64,000 bases of DNA, taken from the NCBI GenBank assembly GCA_030373325.1, contig JAUCZB010000009.1, positions 1 through 64,000 on the forward strand. The letters are read 5' to 3'. The notes under the pieces are model-generated. The model saw nothing but the letters and a program-made list of their open reading frames with translations, ran no database searches and was not told where the DNA came from. The stretch is from Cyanobium sp. CZS25K. GTDB lineage: Bacteria > Cyanobacteriota > Cyanobacteriia > PCC-6307 > Cyanobiaceae. A program made the position numbers and the translations under genes. Below are positions 18,389 to 27,357 of this stretch, piece by piece. Within the stretch, counting starts at the first letter, position 1. Each line of letters starts with the position of its first letter.

Positions 18389-21022
18389 ATGCATCCCACC
18401 GCCGAGCTGTTCACCGAGAAGGCCTGGGGCGCCGTGGTGGCCTCCCAGCAACTGGCCCAGCAGAAGCGCCAGCAGCAGATGGACAGCGAGCACCTGTTCG
18501 CTGCCTTGCTGGCCCAGCAGGATCTGGCCAGCCGGATCCTGGAGAAGGCCGGTGTGGATCTGGGCGTCCTGGGCCAGAAGCTGGACGCCTTCATCGCCAC
18601 CCAGCCCAGCCTGGCCACCACCCCCGACAACGTCTATCTCGGCAAGGGGCTCAACGCGGTCCTCGATCGGGCCGATGCCCTCAAGAGCGAGTTCCAGGAC
18701 AGCTACATCGCCGTGGAGCACCTGCTGCTGGCCCTGGCGGGCGATGACCGCTGTGGCCGCCAGCTGCTCTCCCAGGCCGGCGCCGATGCGGCCAAGCTCA
18801 AGGAAGCGGTGCTGGCGGTGCGGGGCAGCCAGCGTGTGACCGACCAGAACCCGGAGGGCACCTACGAATCCCTCGAGAAGTACGGCCGCGATCTCACCGC
18901 CGCCGCCCGCGACGGCAAGCTGGACCCGGTGATCGGCCGCGACGAGGAAATCCGCCGCACCATCCAGATCCTCAGCCGCCGCACCAAGAACAACCCGGTG
19001 CTGATCGGTGAGCCGGGCGTCGGCAAGACCGCCATCGTGGAGGGACTGGCCCAGCGGATCGTCAACGGCGACGTGCCCCAGGCCCTGCAGAACCGCCAGC
19101 TGATCGCCCTCGACATGGGCGCCCTCATCGCCGGCGCCAAGTACCGCGGCGAGTTCGAGGAGCGGCTCAAGGCCGTGCTCAAGGAGGTCACCGCCTCCGA
19201 GGGGCAGATCGTGCTGTTCATCGACGAGATCCACACGGTGGTGGGCGCCGGTGCCACCGGCGGTGCCATGGATGCCAGCAACCTGCTGAAACCCATGCTG
19301 GCCAGGGGTGAACTGCGCTGCATCGGCGCCACCACCCTCGACGAGCACCGCCAGCACATCGAGAAGGACCCGGCCCTGGAGCGCCGCTTCCAGCAGGTGT
19401 TCGTCGACCAGCCCACGGTGGAGGACACCATCTCGATCCTGCGCGGCCTGAAGGAGCGCTACGAGGTGCACCATGGCGTACGCATCGCCGACAACGCCCT
19501 GGTGGCCGCCGCGGTGCTCAGCAGCCGCTACATCGCCGATCGCTTCCTGCCCGACAAGGCCATCGACCTGATGGACGAATCGGCAGCCCGCCTGAAGATG
19601 GAGATCACCTCCAAGCCGGAGGAGATCGACGAGCTCGACCGGCGCATCCTGCAGCTGGAGATGGAGAAGCTCTCCCTGGGACGGGAATCGGATCCCGCCA
19701 GCCGCGACCGGCTGGAGCGGCTGGAGAAGGAGCTGGCCGACCTGGGCGAGCAGCAGAGCAGCCTCAATGCCCAGTGGCAGAAGGAGAAGGGCTCGATCGA
19801 CGAACTCTCCGCCATCAAGGAGGAAATCGAGCAGGTGCAGCTGCAGGTGGAGCAGGCCAAGCGCAGCTACGACCTCAACAAGGCCGCCGAACTGGAATAC
19901 GGCACCCTGGCGGGACTCAACAAGAAACTGGCCGCCCGCGAAGCGGAGCTCAGCGCCCATACCGGCGAGAAGAACCTGCTGCGGGAAGAGGTCACCGAGG
20001 ACGACATCGCCGAGGTGATCGCCAAGTGGACCGGCATTCCGGTCAGCAAGCTGGTGCAGTCGGAGATGGAGAAACTGCTCCACCTCGAGGACGAGCTGCA
20101 CACCCGGGTGATCGGCCAGGAGCAGGCCGTGACGGCGGTGGCCGATGCCATCCAGCGCTCCCGGGCCGGCCTGTCCGACCCCAACCGCCCGATCGCCAGC
20201 TTCCTGTTCCTCGGCCCCACCGGCGTGGGCAAAACGGAACTCTCCAAGGCCCTGGCCTCCCAGCTCTTCGATTCCGAAGAGGCGATGGTGCGCATTGACA
20301 TGAGCGAATACATGGAGAAGCACGCCGTGTCCCGGCTGATCGGAGCCCCTCCCGGCTACGTGGGTTATGAGGAAGGCGGCCAGCTCACCGAAGCGGTGCG
20401 GCGCCGGCCGTATGCGGTGATCCTGTTCGACGAGGTGGAGAAGGCCCATCCCGACGTGTTCAACGTGATGCTGCAGATCCTCGATGACGGCCGCGTCACC
20501 GATGGCCAGGGCCGCACAGTGGATTTCACCAACACGGTGCTGATCCTCACCAGCAACATCGGCAGCGCCTCGATCCTTGATCTGGCCGGAGATCCGGCCC
20601 GCTACGGAGAGATGGAGAAGCGGGTGAATGAAGCCCTGCGGGGCCATTTCCGGCCGGAATTCCTCAACCGACTGGATGAATCGATCATCTTCCGCAGCCT
20701 GCGGGAAGAGGAGCTGCGCCAGATCGTGGAGCTGCAGGTGAAGCGGCTGGAGAAACGGCTCGAAGACCGCAAGATCGGTCTGCGGCTCAACGCCGAGGCC
20801 CTTGACTGGCTGGCCGCCGTGGGTTACGACCCCGTCTACGGGGCCCGGCCCCTGAAGCGGGCCATCCAGCGGGAACTAGAGACCCCCATCGCCAAGGCGA
20901 TCCTGGCGGGCAGCTTCGCGGCCGGTGCCACCATCGCGGTGGACGTGGAAGCCGAACGGCTGCGTTTCCGCCAGGCCGAACCGGCCGCCATTCAACCTGT
21001 GGCGCCGGCCATGGTGGGATGA
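18389..21022 (+). CDS. clpB: ClpB disaggregase chaperone
   Basis: An 877-residue AAA+ chaperone that extracts polypeptides from aggregates together with DnaK. In order: N-terminal Clp repeat domain (1-150), first ATPase domain with Walker [10 protein letters not shown] near residue 207 and [10 protein letters not shown], a coiled-coil middle domain (about 400-530, characteristic of ClpB and not of ClpC), second ATPase domain with GPTGVGKTE near 609 and the C-terminal domain. The start is the ATG at 18389, preceded nine bases earlier by GGGAGGA, one of the few strong Shine-Dalgarno sequences in the window; the longer open frame to 18134 runs through the structured leader. No CIRCE element is visible. 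Confidence 0.97.
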   Translation: MHPTAELFTEKAWGAVVASQQLAQQKRQQQMDSEHLFAALLAQQDLASRILEKAGVDLGVLGQKLDAFIATQPSLATTPDNVYLGKGLNAVLDRADALKSEFQDSYIAVEHLLLALAGDDRCGRQLLSQAGADAAKLKEAVLAVRGSQRVTDQNPEGTYESLEKYGRDLTAAARDGKLDPVIGRDEEIRRTIQILSRRTKNNPVLIGEPGVGKTAIVEGLAQRIVNGDVPQALQNRQLIALDMGALIAGAKYRGEFEERLKAVLKEVTASEGQIVLFIDEIHTVVGAGATGGAMDASNLLKPMLARGELRCIGATTLDEHRQHIEKDPALERRFQQVFVDQPTVEDTISILRGLKERYEVHHGVRIADNALVAAAVLSSRYIADRFLPDKAIDLMDESAARLKMEITSKPEEIDELDRRILQLEMEKLSLGRESDPASRDRLERLEKELADLGEQQSSLNAQWQKEKGSIDELSAIKEEIEQVQLQVEQAKRSYDLNKAAELEYGTLAGLNKKLAAREAELSAHTGEKNLLREEVTEDDIAEVIAKWTGIPVSKLVQSEMEKLLHLEDELHTRVIGQEQAVTAVADAIQRSRAGLSDPNRPIASFLFLGPTGVGKTELSKALASQLFDSEEAMVRIDMSEYMEKHAVSRLIGAPPGYVGYEEGGQLTEAVRRRPYAVILFDEVEKAHPDVFNVMLQILDDGRVTDGQGRTVDFTNTVLILTSNIGSASILDLAGDPARYGEMEKRVNEALRGHFRPEFLNRLDESIIFRSLREEELRQIVELQVKRLEKRLEDRKIGLRLNAEALDWLAAVGYDPVYGARPLKRAIQRELETPIAKAILAGSFAAGATIAVDVEAERLRFRQAEPAAIQPVAPAMVG

Positions 21023-21052
21023 GCCCTCGTTGATGGCCGCAGGGCTACCTGG

Positions 21053-21541
21053 GTGATGGGGAAACGGCTGAAACGCCTGGTGGCTCGGCTGCGTCTCTAC
21101 TGGCTGGCGGCGCGGTTGTATGAAACCTGGCAACTGCTGGCCCGGCCCCACACCCACGGTGCCTTGGTGGCGATCTGGCACGAACAGCGTGTGCTGCTGG
21201 TGCAGGCCAGCTATCGCCACGGCCTGGGGCTGCCGGGAGGGGGGCTGGAGCGACGGGAAACGGCGCGGCAGGCGGCGGTGCGGGAGCTGGCCGAAGAGCT
21301 GGGGCTGACGGTGTCGCCGATGGAGCTGGAGGATCCCTGGCAGATCACCGAAACCTCGGCGCGGGGGACGAACACCGTGACGATCTTCACGCTGCGGGCA
21401 GAGCGGGAACCGAGGATCCGCCTCGACGGCCTCGAGCTGGTGGCAGCCCACTGGCTGATGATGCAGGAGGCGCTGGGCCGGCCTCTGGTCAGCCATGTGC
21501 GGGAGTATCTGATGCAGAGGGGCTGCTACAACTCCAGTTGA
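21053..21541 (+). CDS. NUDIX hydrolase
   Basis: A 162-residue protein with the NUDIX box at about residues 62-85: GGGLERRETARQ followed by AAVRELAEELG, matching G-x5-E-x7-REUxEExGU. The box binds the divalent metal used to cleave nucleoside diphosphates linked to another group. An N-terminal amphipathic or membrane-proximal segment of about 30 residues (KRLKRLVARLRLYWLAARLYE) precedes the domain. The start is GTG at 21053 or the adjacent ATG at 21056. It follows clpB by 30 bases on the same strand and may be read through from it. The substrate is not predictable. Confidence 0.88.
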   Translation: MMGKRLKRLVARLRLYWLAARLYETWQLLARPHTHGALVAIWHEQRVLLVQASYRHGLGLPGGGLERRETARQAAVRELAEELGLTVSPMELEDPWQITETSARGTNTVTIFTLRAEREPRIRLDGLELVAAHWLMMQEALGRPLVSHVREYLMQRGCYNSS

Positions 21542-21679
21542 TGGTTGCGGTAAGTGATCTGCAAGAAGAAGGCGGATTAAGCCATGGCGAAGGCCAATCA
21601 GACGGAGCCATCACGCCAGCAGCAGGGTGTGCCCCATCCCGCCTCGCGGGCCAGGACGATCCACAGCCTCACGCGGCCA

Positions 21680-21931
21680 TCAGTTCGTCCAGCCTGCCTG
21701 GAAACGCCCAAGGTCCGAACAAATCCACGGCCACAGAGCGATGGCCCGCTGGAGCCGCACGGCTGCCGAGTCGATCACTGAAGCGCTGGCGGTGCCTGCC
21801 GCCATAAGGCCTTCCAGCCTTTCGAGGCTGCCGACCTGTTCGGAGAGTTTGTCGAGGTCGATGCGTAGATCGAGCTGTAGATCGAGCTGTAGATCGCTCA
21901 ATCGCCGCTGCCAGGGATCGAGAGAGTCCAT
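21680..21931 (-). CDS. Small helical protein next to the nucleotidyltransferase fusion
   Basis: An 83-residue leucine- and aspartate-rich product that starts 13 bases after the stop of the Uma2-nucleotidyltransferase frame. Its N-terminal part includes LQLDLQLDLRIDLDKL, a heptad-like stretch encoded by a short tandem DNA repeat, followed by helices around SLERLEGLMAAG. Small helical partners are usual downstream of minimal nucleotidyltransferases (MNT-HEPN and relatives), but the HEPN R-x4-6-H motif is not present, so only position supports such a link. A competing frame (21669-21941) is arginine-rich and was judged a shadow. Confidence 0.45.
   Translation of the reverse strand: MDSLDPWQRRLSDLQLDLQLDLRIDLDKLSEQVGSLERLEGLMAAGTASASVIDSAAVRLQRAIALWPWICSDLGRFQAGWTN
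21867..21898. repeat. Short tandem repeat of a 12-base unit
   Basis: Two copies of tagatcgagctg in tandem followed by a third, diverged copy. On the coding strand of the small gene at 21680-21931 this unit encodes the repeating Leu-Gln-Leu-Asp stretch. Twelve-base units keep the frame, so copy-number change would alter the length of the helix without breaking the gene. Confidence 0.7.
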
Positions 21932-21944
21932 CAGAGTTCAAGCA

Positions 21945-22894
21945 TCAGAGAACGATGCCCCGCTCCCGGATGCGCTGCTGCCAGTGGGGCGGCAGGCTTT
22001 CCAGGCGCACCAGATCGATCGGGGTGGCCGGATCCTGGCAGGAGGTCGCCAGACTGTTGAGCTCAGCCGTAGCGGTGAGCAACACCTCCAGCGGCAGACC
22101 GGCCCCGGCCAGGTCGATGTCCGAGCTGCTGTAGGTGCGGCCCTCGGCCACCGAGCCGGACATCCAGATGCCCTCAATCCCAGGCCAGCCCTGCCGGAGC
22201 AGCGCCGCCGCTTCGGGGGCCAGGCGGAGAGCCGCCCGCTCCCGGGCCTCGGCCAAGGCAGTCGCCTCCTGCCGGCGCTGGCGCCAGATCCGCTGCTGGA
22301 AGGGGCTCACCACCATGGGCTGAGCCTCAACACCCCACTCAGGGCGTTGCGGTGCGGCCTCGGTGGCGGTGAAGATCTCCACGGCCTGCTCCTCGGGAAT
22401 CAGCAGCCAGCCGAGTTGGGCGCCATTGGCACGGTAGCGCTCCATCTTCTGTCGCAGGGCCGTCAGCCCGCGGGGGCCTTCGTCCGACGGGCTGGCGAGT
22501 TCCACCACCAGCTCGGGGCAGAGGGGGGCGAAACCGCGGCGTTGCTCGGCGTGAGGGCCGTCCAGCGCTCCAAGTGCAGCAGGGATGCGTCGGGGCTCAG
22601 CACAGAGCCATCGGGCAAGAGAAAGCCGGTGGAGCTGTCGAACAGCTTGAACGGCAGTCCGCTGGAGCGCACCGCCAGGCCCAGAAGCCCGTTCAGGGCA
22701 GCGTTGCGGGCGCCGGCTTCGCTGCCGGTGGGCGTCAAGGCGATCAACTGACCATCGGCGGCGAGTTCGAGCACAGCCTCAGGGTTCGCCTGGCACACCC
22801 GCTCGAACTGCTCCGGGCTGAGGCGCAGATCCCAGGGCAAGGCCAACGGCTCCAGAGTCGGAGCGGATGGACGGTGGGGAAGTGCCAGGGTCAT
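21945..22894 (-). pseudogene. Uma2-family (DUF820) endonuclease fused to a minimal nucleotidyltransferase, frameshifted
   Basis: From the ATG at 22894 the frame encodes the N-terminal half of a Uma2/DUF820 restriction-endonuclease-like protein (LSPEQFERVCQANPE, SPDASLLHLERWTALTP). At about 22547 the frame is lost: inserting one G after CTCACGCC gives PEQRRGFAPLCPELVVELAS, the conserved Uma2 core, and the total becomes exactly 316 codons. The downstream frame continues through LASPSDEGPRGL and a shortened Uma2 tail straight into a minimal nucleotidyltransferase domain with GSVAEGRTYSSSDIDL (G-S-x10-D-x-D). An ATG at 22316 could start the nucleotidyltransferase alone (123 residues). As read, the endonuclease is broken; the nucleotidyltransferase may still be made. 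Confidence 0.78.
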
Positions 22895-22925
22895 GCAGCG
22901 AGCGGCGAAACTCCTGCCGCCAACA

Positions 22926-23711
22926 CTAAGAGCAATCAGAAACCGCCAGAGCCTCACTCAGCGCGGGATTGGCATGCCAGCTGTAGGTCCCCTCCCGCAC
23001 CGCCTCGATGCCCAGCTCGGCCCGCAGTTCCTCCAGGTTCTGCGCCATCCGCTCTTCCCAGATCACCGGGAACAGCGGCCGGGCCTCGGCACCGATGTGC
23101 AGACCCTTGCTGATCATGCCGAAGGCGTAACCGGCGGTCCGGGCCTGCTCGGCCGGGGTTTCCAGTTCATCGATCGGAGTGTCGTTGCGGAACCAGTTGA
23201 GCAGCAGCGCCATCAGATCGGTGAAGGCCAGGCCAGGGTGGGCGAACTGGGCCACGCTCAGGCTGATGACACCGAGTTCGCCGAAGTTGTCGAGGCTGAA
23301 GCCGCTCACGATGTGGTGGATGTCGTGGGTGGCATAGACGCGGTAGTTGATGTAATCGGCGTCGCTGTCCAGGTTGGCGAAGAAGTCGGGATTGGGGAAG
23401 AAATTGATGTCGTACCCCATCGTTTCCAGCACCGTGGCGTAGGTGTGGCCCAGGGTTCCCTTCGGCAGGGCCTTGAGGGCCGTGGCGTCGTAGGGGCCGC
23501 TCAGCCGCCGCTGCTCGATCATGGCCACCGCGGCCGGATCCCGCTGCAGCAAGGCCCGGCAGACCTGCATCGGACGGGACTGGCGCAGCCGATGGGAGAG
23601 CAGAAAGACGTTGTTGGCCGACGCGCCGGCTCCGGCAGCCAGATCGGCGAGTTCCAGAAAGGAGTGGATGTTCTCCTCGGTGGCGATCCGATCGAGATAG
23701 CGGAAACCCAT
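22926..23711 (-). CDS. Coq4-family protein
   Basis: A 261-residue all-helical protein with the Coq4 metal motif HDIHHIVSGFSLDNFGE, an exact H-D-x2-H-x11-E. In eukaryotes and proteobacteria Coq4 organises ubiquinone synthesis and binds polyprenyl intermediates through this site. Cyanobacteria make plastoquinone, so a role with another isoprenoid quinone or polar lipid is inferred. The neighbours on the same strand are pterin dehydratase and YjbQ, which offer no pathway clue. The length matches prokaryotic Coq4 homologues and the start ATG at 23711 is the only reasonable one. Confidence 0.83.
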   Translation of the reverse strand: MGFRYLDRIATEENIHSFLELADLAAGAGASANNVFLLSHRLRQSRPMQVCRALLQRDPAAVAMIEQRRLSGPYDATALKALPKGTLGHTYATVLETMGYDINFFPNPDFFANLDSDADYINYRVYATHDIHHIVSGFSLDNFGELGVISLSVAQFAHPGLAFTDLMALLLNWFRNDTPIDELETPAEQARTAGYAFGMISKGLHIGAEARPLFPVIWEERMAQNLEELRAELGIEAVREGTYSWHANPALSEALAVSDCS

Positions 23712-23764
23712 GGGAGTGGTGCAGAGCGGAGACGCACCCAGAGACGCTAGTCATGCAGCCGGCG

Positions 23765-24055
23765 TCAGCCCATGCAGCCATCGATCCGGCGGGCCAGCTC
23801 CACGTCCAGGTTCGAGAGGCCGCCGGTGTCGTGGGTGGTGAGGTTGATCGTCACCCGGTTCCAGACGTTGCACCACTCCGGGTGGTGGCCCAACGCCTCC
23901 GCCGCCAGGGCCACCCGCGCCATGAAGCCGAAGGCGGCCGAAAAATCGGCGAAGCGCAACTCCCGATGCAGCTTGCCCTCCCGGAGGGTCCACTGGGGCA
24001 GTTCGCTGGGCAGCGCGGCGATCTGGGCGGGGGTCAGGGGCTGGGGGGCGGCCAT
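23765..24055 (-). CDS. Pterin-4a-carbinolamine dehydratase
   Basis: A 96-residue protein with the PCD signature: [15 protein letters not shown] near the start, then the active-site histidines in EALGHHPEW and the downstream [19 protein letters not shown] (HHPEW...V...L.TH). The enzyme dehydrates 4a-hydroxytetrahydropterin to recycle pterin cofactors; small bacterial homologues are also thought to serve in cofactor or Rubisco assembly. The ATG at 24055 (MAAPQPL) gives the family length; an upstream in-frame codon at 24091 would intrude on the YjbQ gene. Confidence 0.9.
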   Translation of the reverse strand: MAAPQPLTPAQIAALPSELPQWTLREGKLHRELRFADFSAAFGFMARVALAAEALGHHPEWCNVWNRVTINLTTHDTGGLSNLDVELARRIDGCMG

Positions 24056-24080
24056 GGGGGAAAAACGCAGGGGTTCAGGA

Positions 24081-24533
24081 TCATTCGCCAACCAGATGCA
24101 GGCTGAGGCGGCGTCGGTGCGGTCGGGCCCGGTGTTCCCACAGATACACCGCCTGCCACATTCCCAGCAGCAGCCGGCCCGACTGGAAGGGGATCACCAG
24201 GCTGGTGCAGGTCAGGGCGGTGCGGATGTGGGCGGGCATGTCGTCGGGGCCTTCGTCGTCATGCACCCAGGCGCGGCGCTCGCCCTGGCCGCTGATCGGC
24301 CGCACCCCCTCGGGGGGCACCAGGGACCGCAGAAAAGCGGCCAGATCCACCAGCACCCTGGGGTCCGCGTTTTCGTTGATCGTCAACGAACAGGAGGTGT
24401 GCTGGCTGGCGATGGTGGCGCTGCCCAGCTGCAGGCCGCTGGCGGCGATCAGGGCGTTGATGGCGCCGGTGATGTCGTCGAAGCCCTCGCCTTTGGTGCT
24501 GATTTCCAGCGAGTTCAGGCTCTGGCGCAACAT
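24081..24533 (-). CDS. YjbQ/UPF0047 family protein
   Basis: A 150-residue member of the YjbQ family. It shows [19 protein letters not shown] (the conserved H-T-S...N-E-x-AD) and the second part with [16 protein letters not shown] residues (here [19 protein letters not shown]). Members form trimers and have been linked to thiamine phosphate synthase activity in some bacteria; the biochemical role is not settled. The ATG at 24533 is chosen from family length. It is followed by the pterin dehydratase gene on the same strand. Confidence 0.88.
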   Translation of the reverse strand: MLRQSLNSLEISTKGEGFDDITGAINALIAASGLQLGSATIASQHTSCSLTINENADPRVLVDLAAFLRSLVPPEGVRPISGQGERRAWVHDDEGPDDMPAHIRTALTCTSLVIPFQSGRLLLGMWQAVYLWEHRARPHRRRLSLHLVGE

Positions 24534-24552
24534 CAGGGCCTCCTGGCGATGG

Positions 24553-25701
24553 TCAGCCGGCGGCGGCAACCGGGAGGGCCGATCGCTGCTCGTCGATCGT
24601 GGTCAGGCGGCAGGCCTGGGGATCCCAGAGGACGTAGCTGAAGCATCCCGGGATGTCGGCCAGCGAGAGCCGCCGCACCCCACTCAGCAGGTAAGCGTTG
24701 CGCTCATGGCAGGCCCGCAGCCGGTAGTTAGGGATCTTCGAGGAGAGGTGGTGGATGGCGTGGCAGCCGATGTCGGCGGAGAACCAGTTGAAGATCGGCG
24801 GCAGTTCCAGATCACTGGTGCCCTCCAGCACCCCGGTCATCTCGCTCCAGCCGGCGGTGGCGTGGGCGTAGGAGCCGGGGAAGTTGTGCTGCACAAAGAA
24901 GATGCAGATGAAGATCGCCGCCGCGCAGGCCATCACCGGGGCATAGATCGACCAGAACACACCGGCGCCGAGCCAGTGGGCCATCAGCCACCAGGAGCCG
25001 ATCACGGCGATGTTGTTGGCCAGCAGATGGCGGAATTCCTCGTTGGTGTACCAGTGCTTGGAGCAATAGCTGGACAGGATCTGGCCGAGGCCCATCGGCT
25101 CCGGGCTGCGCAGGCAGGCCATCAGGTGGGGGAAGAAGCCGGCCAGCCCCAGCAGCAGGGCCACCCGGGGCTTGATCACCAGGTAGAAGAAGCCACCGGG
25201 GAACAGCATCGCCGGGTGGCGCAGCACCCCATAGAACCGCTGCTGGCCGGGGCTGAGCGCCGCAAAGGCGCCGGTGGTGACCAGGGCCGACGGTCCCTGG
25301 TACTTCTCCCAGTCACCGTTATGGCGGTGGTGGTAGGCATGGCCGCGTGACCAGGGGTACTGGGGAATGGCGCTGATCACCCCGAGCAGGAAGCCGAACA
25401 CCTGGTTGGCCCGCCGGCTGCGGAACAGGGAGTCGTGGCCGCAGTCATGCATCAGCGAGAAACAGCGCGCCAGCAGCAGCACCATCACCACCATCGTGGG
25501 AATCAGCAGCAGCGGCGCGTTCTTGAGGCTCCAGTCGGCGAGCCACCAGAGGGCCGCGTAGGGGATCACGGTGTTGGCGATCTGCCAGCCGCCGCGCAGA
25601 TTCGAGCTGTCCATGAAGGACTTCAGTTCGAAATCGCCTCGCTTGGGCTGACGGACCTCTGCTCGATCGGTCAGGGTGGTTGGCGAGTATCCCTGCGGCA
25701 A
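24553..25701 (-). CDS. Fatty acid desaturase-family protein
   Basis: A protein of about 382 residues with the three histidine boxes of membrane desaturases: HDCGHDS (H-x3-H), HAYHHRHN (H-x2-HH) and HAIHHLSSKIPNYRL (H-x2-HH). Several hydrophobic segments (WWLADWS..., [38 protein letters not shown]) place it in the thylakoid or plasma membrane. This is the acyl-lipid desaturase (FADS) superfamily; the double-bond position is not predictable. The start is uncertain: TTG at 25701 is the best upstream codon, and the first ATG (MDSSN, near 25611) is too far inside the fold. It is divergent from the CrtI-like gene. Confidence 0.85.
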   Translation of the reverse strand: MPQGYSPTTLTDRAEVRQPKRGDFELKSFMDSSNLRGGWQIANTVIPYAALWWLADWSLKNAPLLLIPTMVVMVLLLARCFSLMHDCGHDSLFRSRRANQVFGFLLGVISAIPQYPWSRGHAYHHRHNGDWEKYQGPSALVTTGAFAALSPGQQRFYGVLRHPAMLFPGGFFYLVIKPRVALLLGLAGFFPHLMACLRSPEPMGLGQILSSYCSKHWYTNEEFRHLLANNIAVIGSWWLMAHWLGAGVFWSIYAPVMACAAAIFICIFFVQHNFPGSYAHATAGWSEMTGVLEGTSDLELPPIFNWFSADIGCHAIHHLSSKIPNYRLRACHERNAYLLSGVRRLSLADIPGCFSYVLWDPQACRLTTIDEQRSALPVAAAG

Positions 25702-25815
25702 TGCAAACCTTCGGTCGGATCTATCGCGCGATCCTAGGCAGTAATCCAGCGCAGCGACGGCCGTCCTGGCAAAGGGAATCTGAATAGAATCTGCACTGGA
25801 TCTGTTGCGTCCAAG

Positions 25816-27357
25816 GTGAGCGACCTGATCGTCGTCGGCAGTGGCCTGGGCGGCCTCTGCGCCGGCGCCATCGCCGCCCGCCATCGGCTGGAGGTGCTCG
25901 TGCTCGAGGCCCACACCTCCCCTGGCGGCGCCGCCCACGGCTTCCGGCGCGGACCTTTTCAGTTCGAGTCCGGACCATCGCTGTGGAGTGGCCTGGGCCA
26001 CTGGCCCAGCACCAACCCCCTGGCCCAGGTGCTGCGGGCGGTGGGAGAAACCCTGCCGGTGGCCAGCTACCGCGACTGGGGCCTGCTGCTGCCCGAGGGA
26101 TCGCTGCGGGTCGGGGTGGGGCAGGGGCCGTTCCTGGCCCTGCTGCGGGAGCTGCGCAGCCCCGCGGTGGCGGCCGAATGGGAGCGCTTCCTCATGGCCC
26201 TGAAGCCCAGCTGCGACGCAGCCCGCTCCCTGCCCCTGCTGGCCCTGCGGCCCGGGGCGGGTCTGGCCACCACCCTCGGCGGCGGCAACGCCCTGCGGCT
26301 GCTCGGCCAGGCGGGGCGGCTGGCCAGCCTGGGAGGAGCCTTCGGGCCGATCGCCCGCCGCCACCTCAGCGATCCCTTCCTGCTCCACTGGGTCGAGCTG
26401 CTCTGCTTCCTGATCTCGGGCCTGCCCATGGACCAGACCAGCGCCGCCGCCATGGCGACCCTGTTCGGCGAATGGTTCGAGCCCGACGCCGGCCTCGACT
26501 ACCCCATCGGCGGCAGTGGGGCCGTGGCGGCGGCGCTGGTGCGCGGGATGGAGCGCCACGGCGGCCGGCTGCGCACCGAAGCGCCGGTGGCGGAAATCCT
26601 GGTGGAGCGGGGGCGGGCCGTCGGCGTCCGGCTTGAGAACGGCGACCGCCTCGAGGCGCGGCGGGGGGTGATCGCCAACACCAGCCCCTGGGATCTGCTC
26701 TCCCTGCTGCCCCAGAACGCAGTGCCCTCGCGCTGGCGGCGGCGCCAGGCGGCCACACCGGCCTGCGCCAGCTTTCTGCACTGGCACCTGGCCCTGCGCG
26801 GCGACGACCTCGATCACCTGCCGATCCACCACGTCTGGGTGGGCGACTGGCAACGGGGCATCGGCGCCGAACGCAACATGGTGGTGCTGTCGATGCCCTC
26901 CCGCCTCGACCCCTCCTGCGCCCCGCCCGGCCACCAGGTGCTGCACGGCTACACGCCGGCCAACGAGCCCTGGGAGCTGTGGCAGGGGCTGGAGCGGGGC
27001 AGCGCCGCCTACGAAGCCCTGAAAAAGGAACGCTGCGCCGTCTTCGGAGAGGTCTTCTCCCAGGTGCTGCCCGACTGGCAGGAGCGGGTGGTGGTTGAAC
27101 TGCAGGGCACCCCGCTCACCCATCGCCACTACCTGCGGACGCACCAGGGCAGTTACGGCCCCGCCTGGCCGGCCAGCAGCGGCCCCTTCCCCGGCGGCAC
27201 CACACCGATCGAAGGCCTGGTGCTCTGCGGCGCCGGCGTGTTCCCGGGCATCGGCGTGCCGCCGGTGGCGGTGAGCGGCGCCATGGCCGCTCACCGCTTC
27301 GTCAGCGCCCGGCAGCAGCGGCAACTGCTGGAGGACATCGGCCTGACGGATCTGTGA
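25816..27357 (+). CDS. Phytoene desaturase/carotenoid isomerase-like FAD oxidoreductase
   Basis: A 513-residue FAD-dependent protein of the CrtI/CrtISO/retinol-saturase group. The dinucleotide motif VVGSGLGGLCAGAIAARH lies at residues 6-23 and the FAD-binding stretch GLVLCGAGVFPGIGVPPVA near the C-terminus. Proteins of this group desaturate or isomerise carotenoids or saturate retinol-like polyenes. Cyanobacteria use ZDS/PDS plus a CrtISO for lycopene, and this sequence could be that isomerase or a paralog. The start is GTG at 25816. It is divergent from the desaturase 115 bases away, and its last 67 bases overlap the DUF2721 gene on the other strand. Confidence 0.84.
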   Translation: MSDLIVVGSGLGGLCAGAIAARHRLEVLVLEAHTSPGGAAHGFRRGPFQFESGPSLWSGLGHWPSTNPLAQVLRAVGETLPVASYRDWGLLLPEGSLRVGVGQGPFLALLRELRSPAVAAEWERFLMALKPSCDAARSLPLLALRPGAGLATTLGGGNALRLLGQAGRLASLGGAFGPIARRHLSDPFLLHWVELLCFLISGLPMDQTSAAAMATLFGEWFEPDAGLDYPIGGSGAVAAALVRGMERHGGRLRTEAPVAEILVERGRAVGVRLENGDRLEARRGVIANTSPWDLLSLLPQNAVPSRWRRRQAATPACASFLHWHLALRGDDLDHLPIHHVWVGDWQRGIGAERNMVVLSMPSRLDPSCAPPGHQVLHGYTPANEPWELWQGLERGSAAYEALKKERCAVFGEVFSQVLPDWQERVVVELQGTPLTHRHYLRTHQGSYGPAWPASSGPFPGGTTPIEGLVLCGAGVFPGIGVPPVAVSGAMAAHRFVSARQQRQLLEDIGLTDL

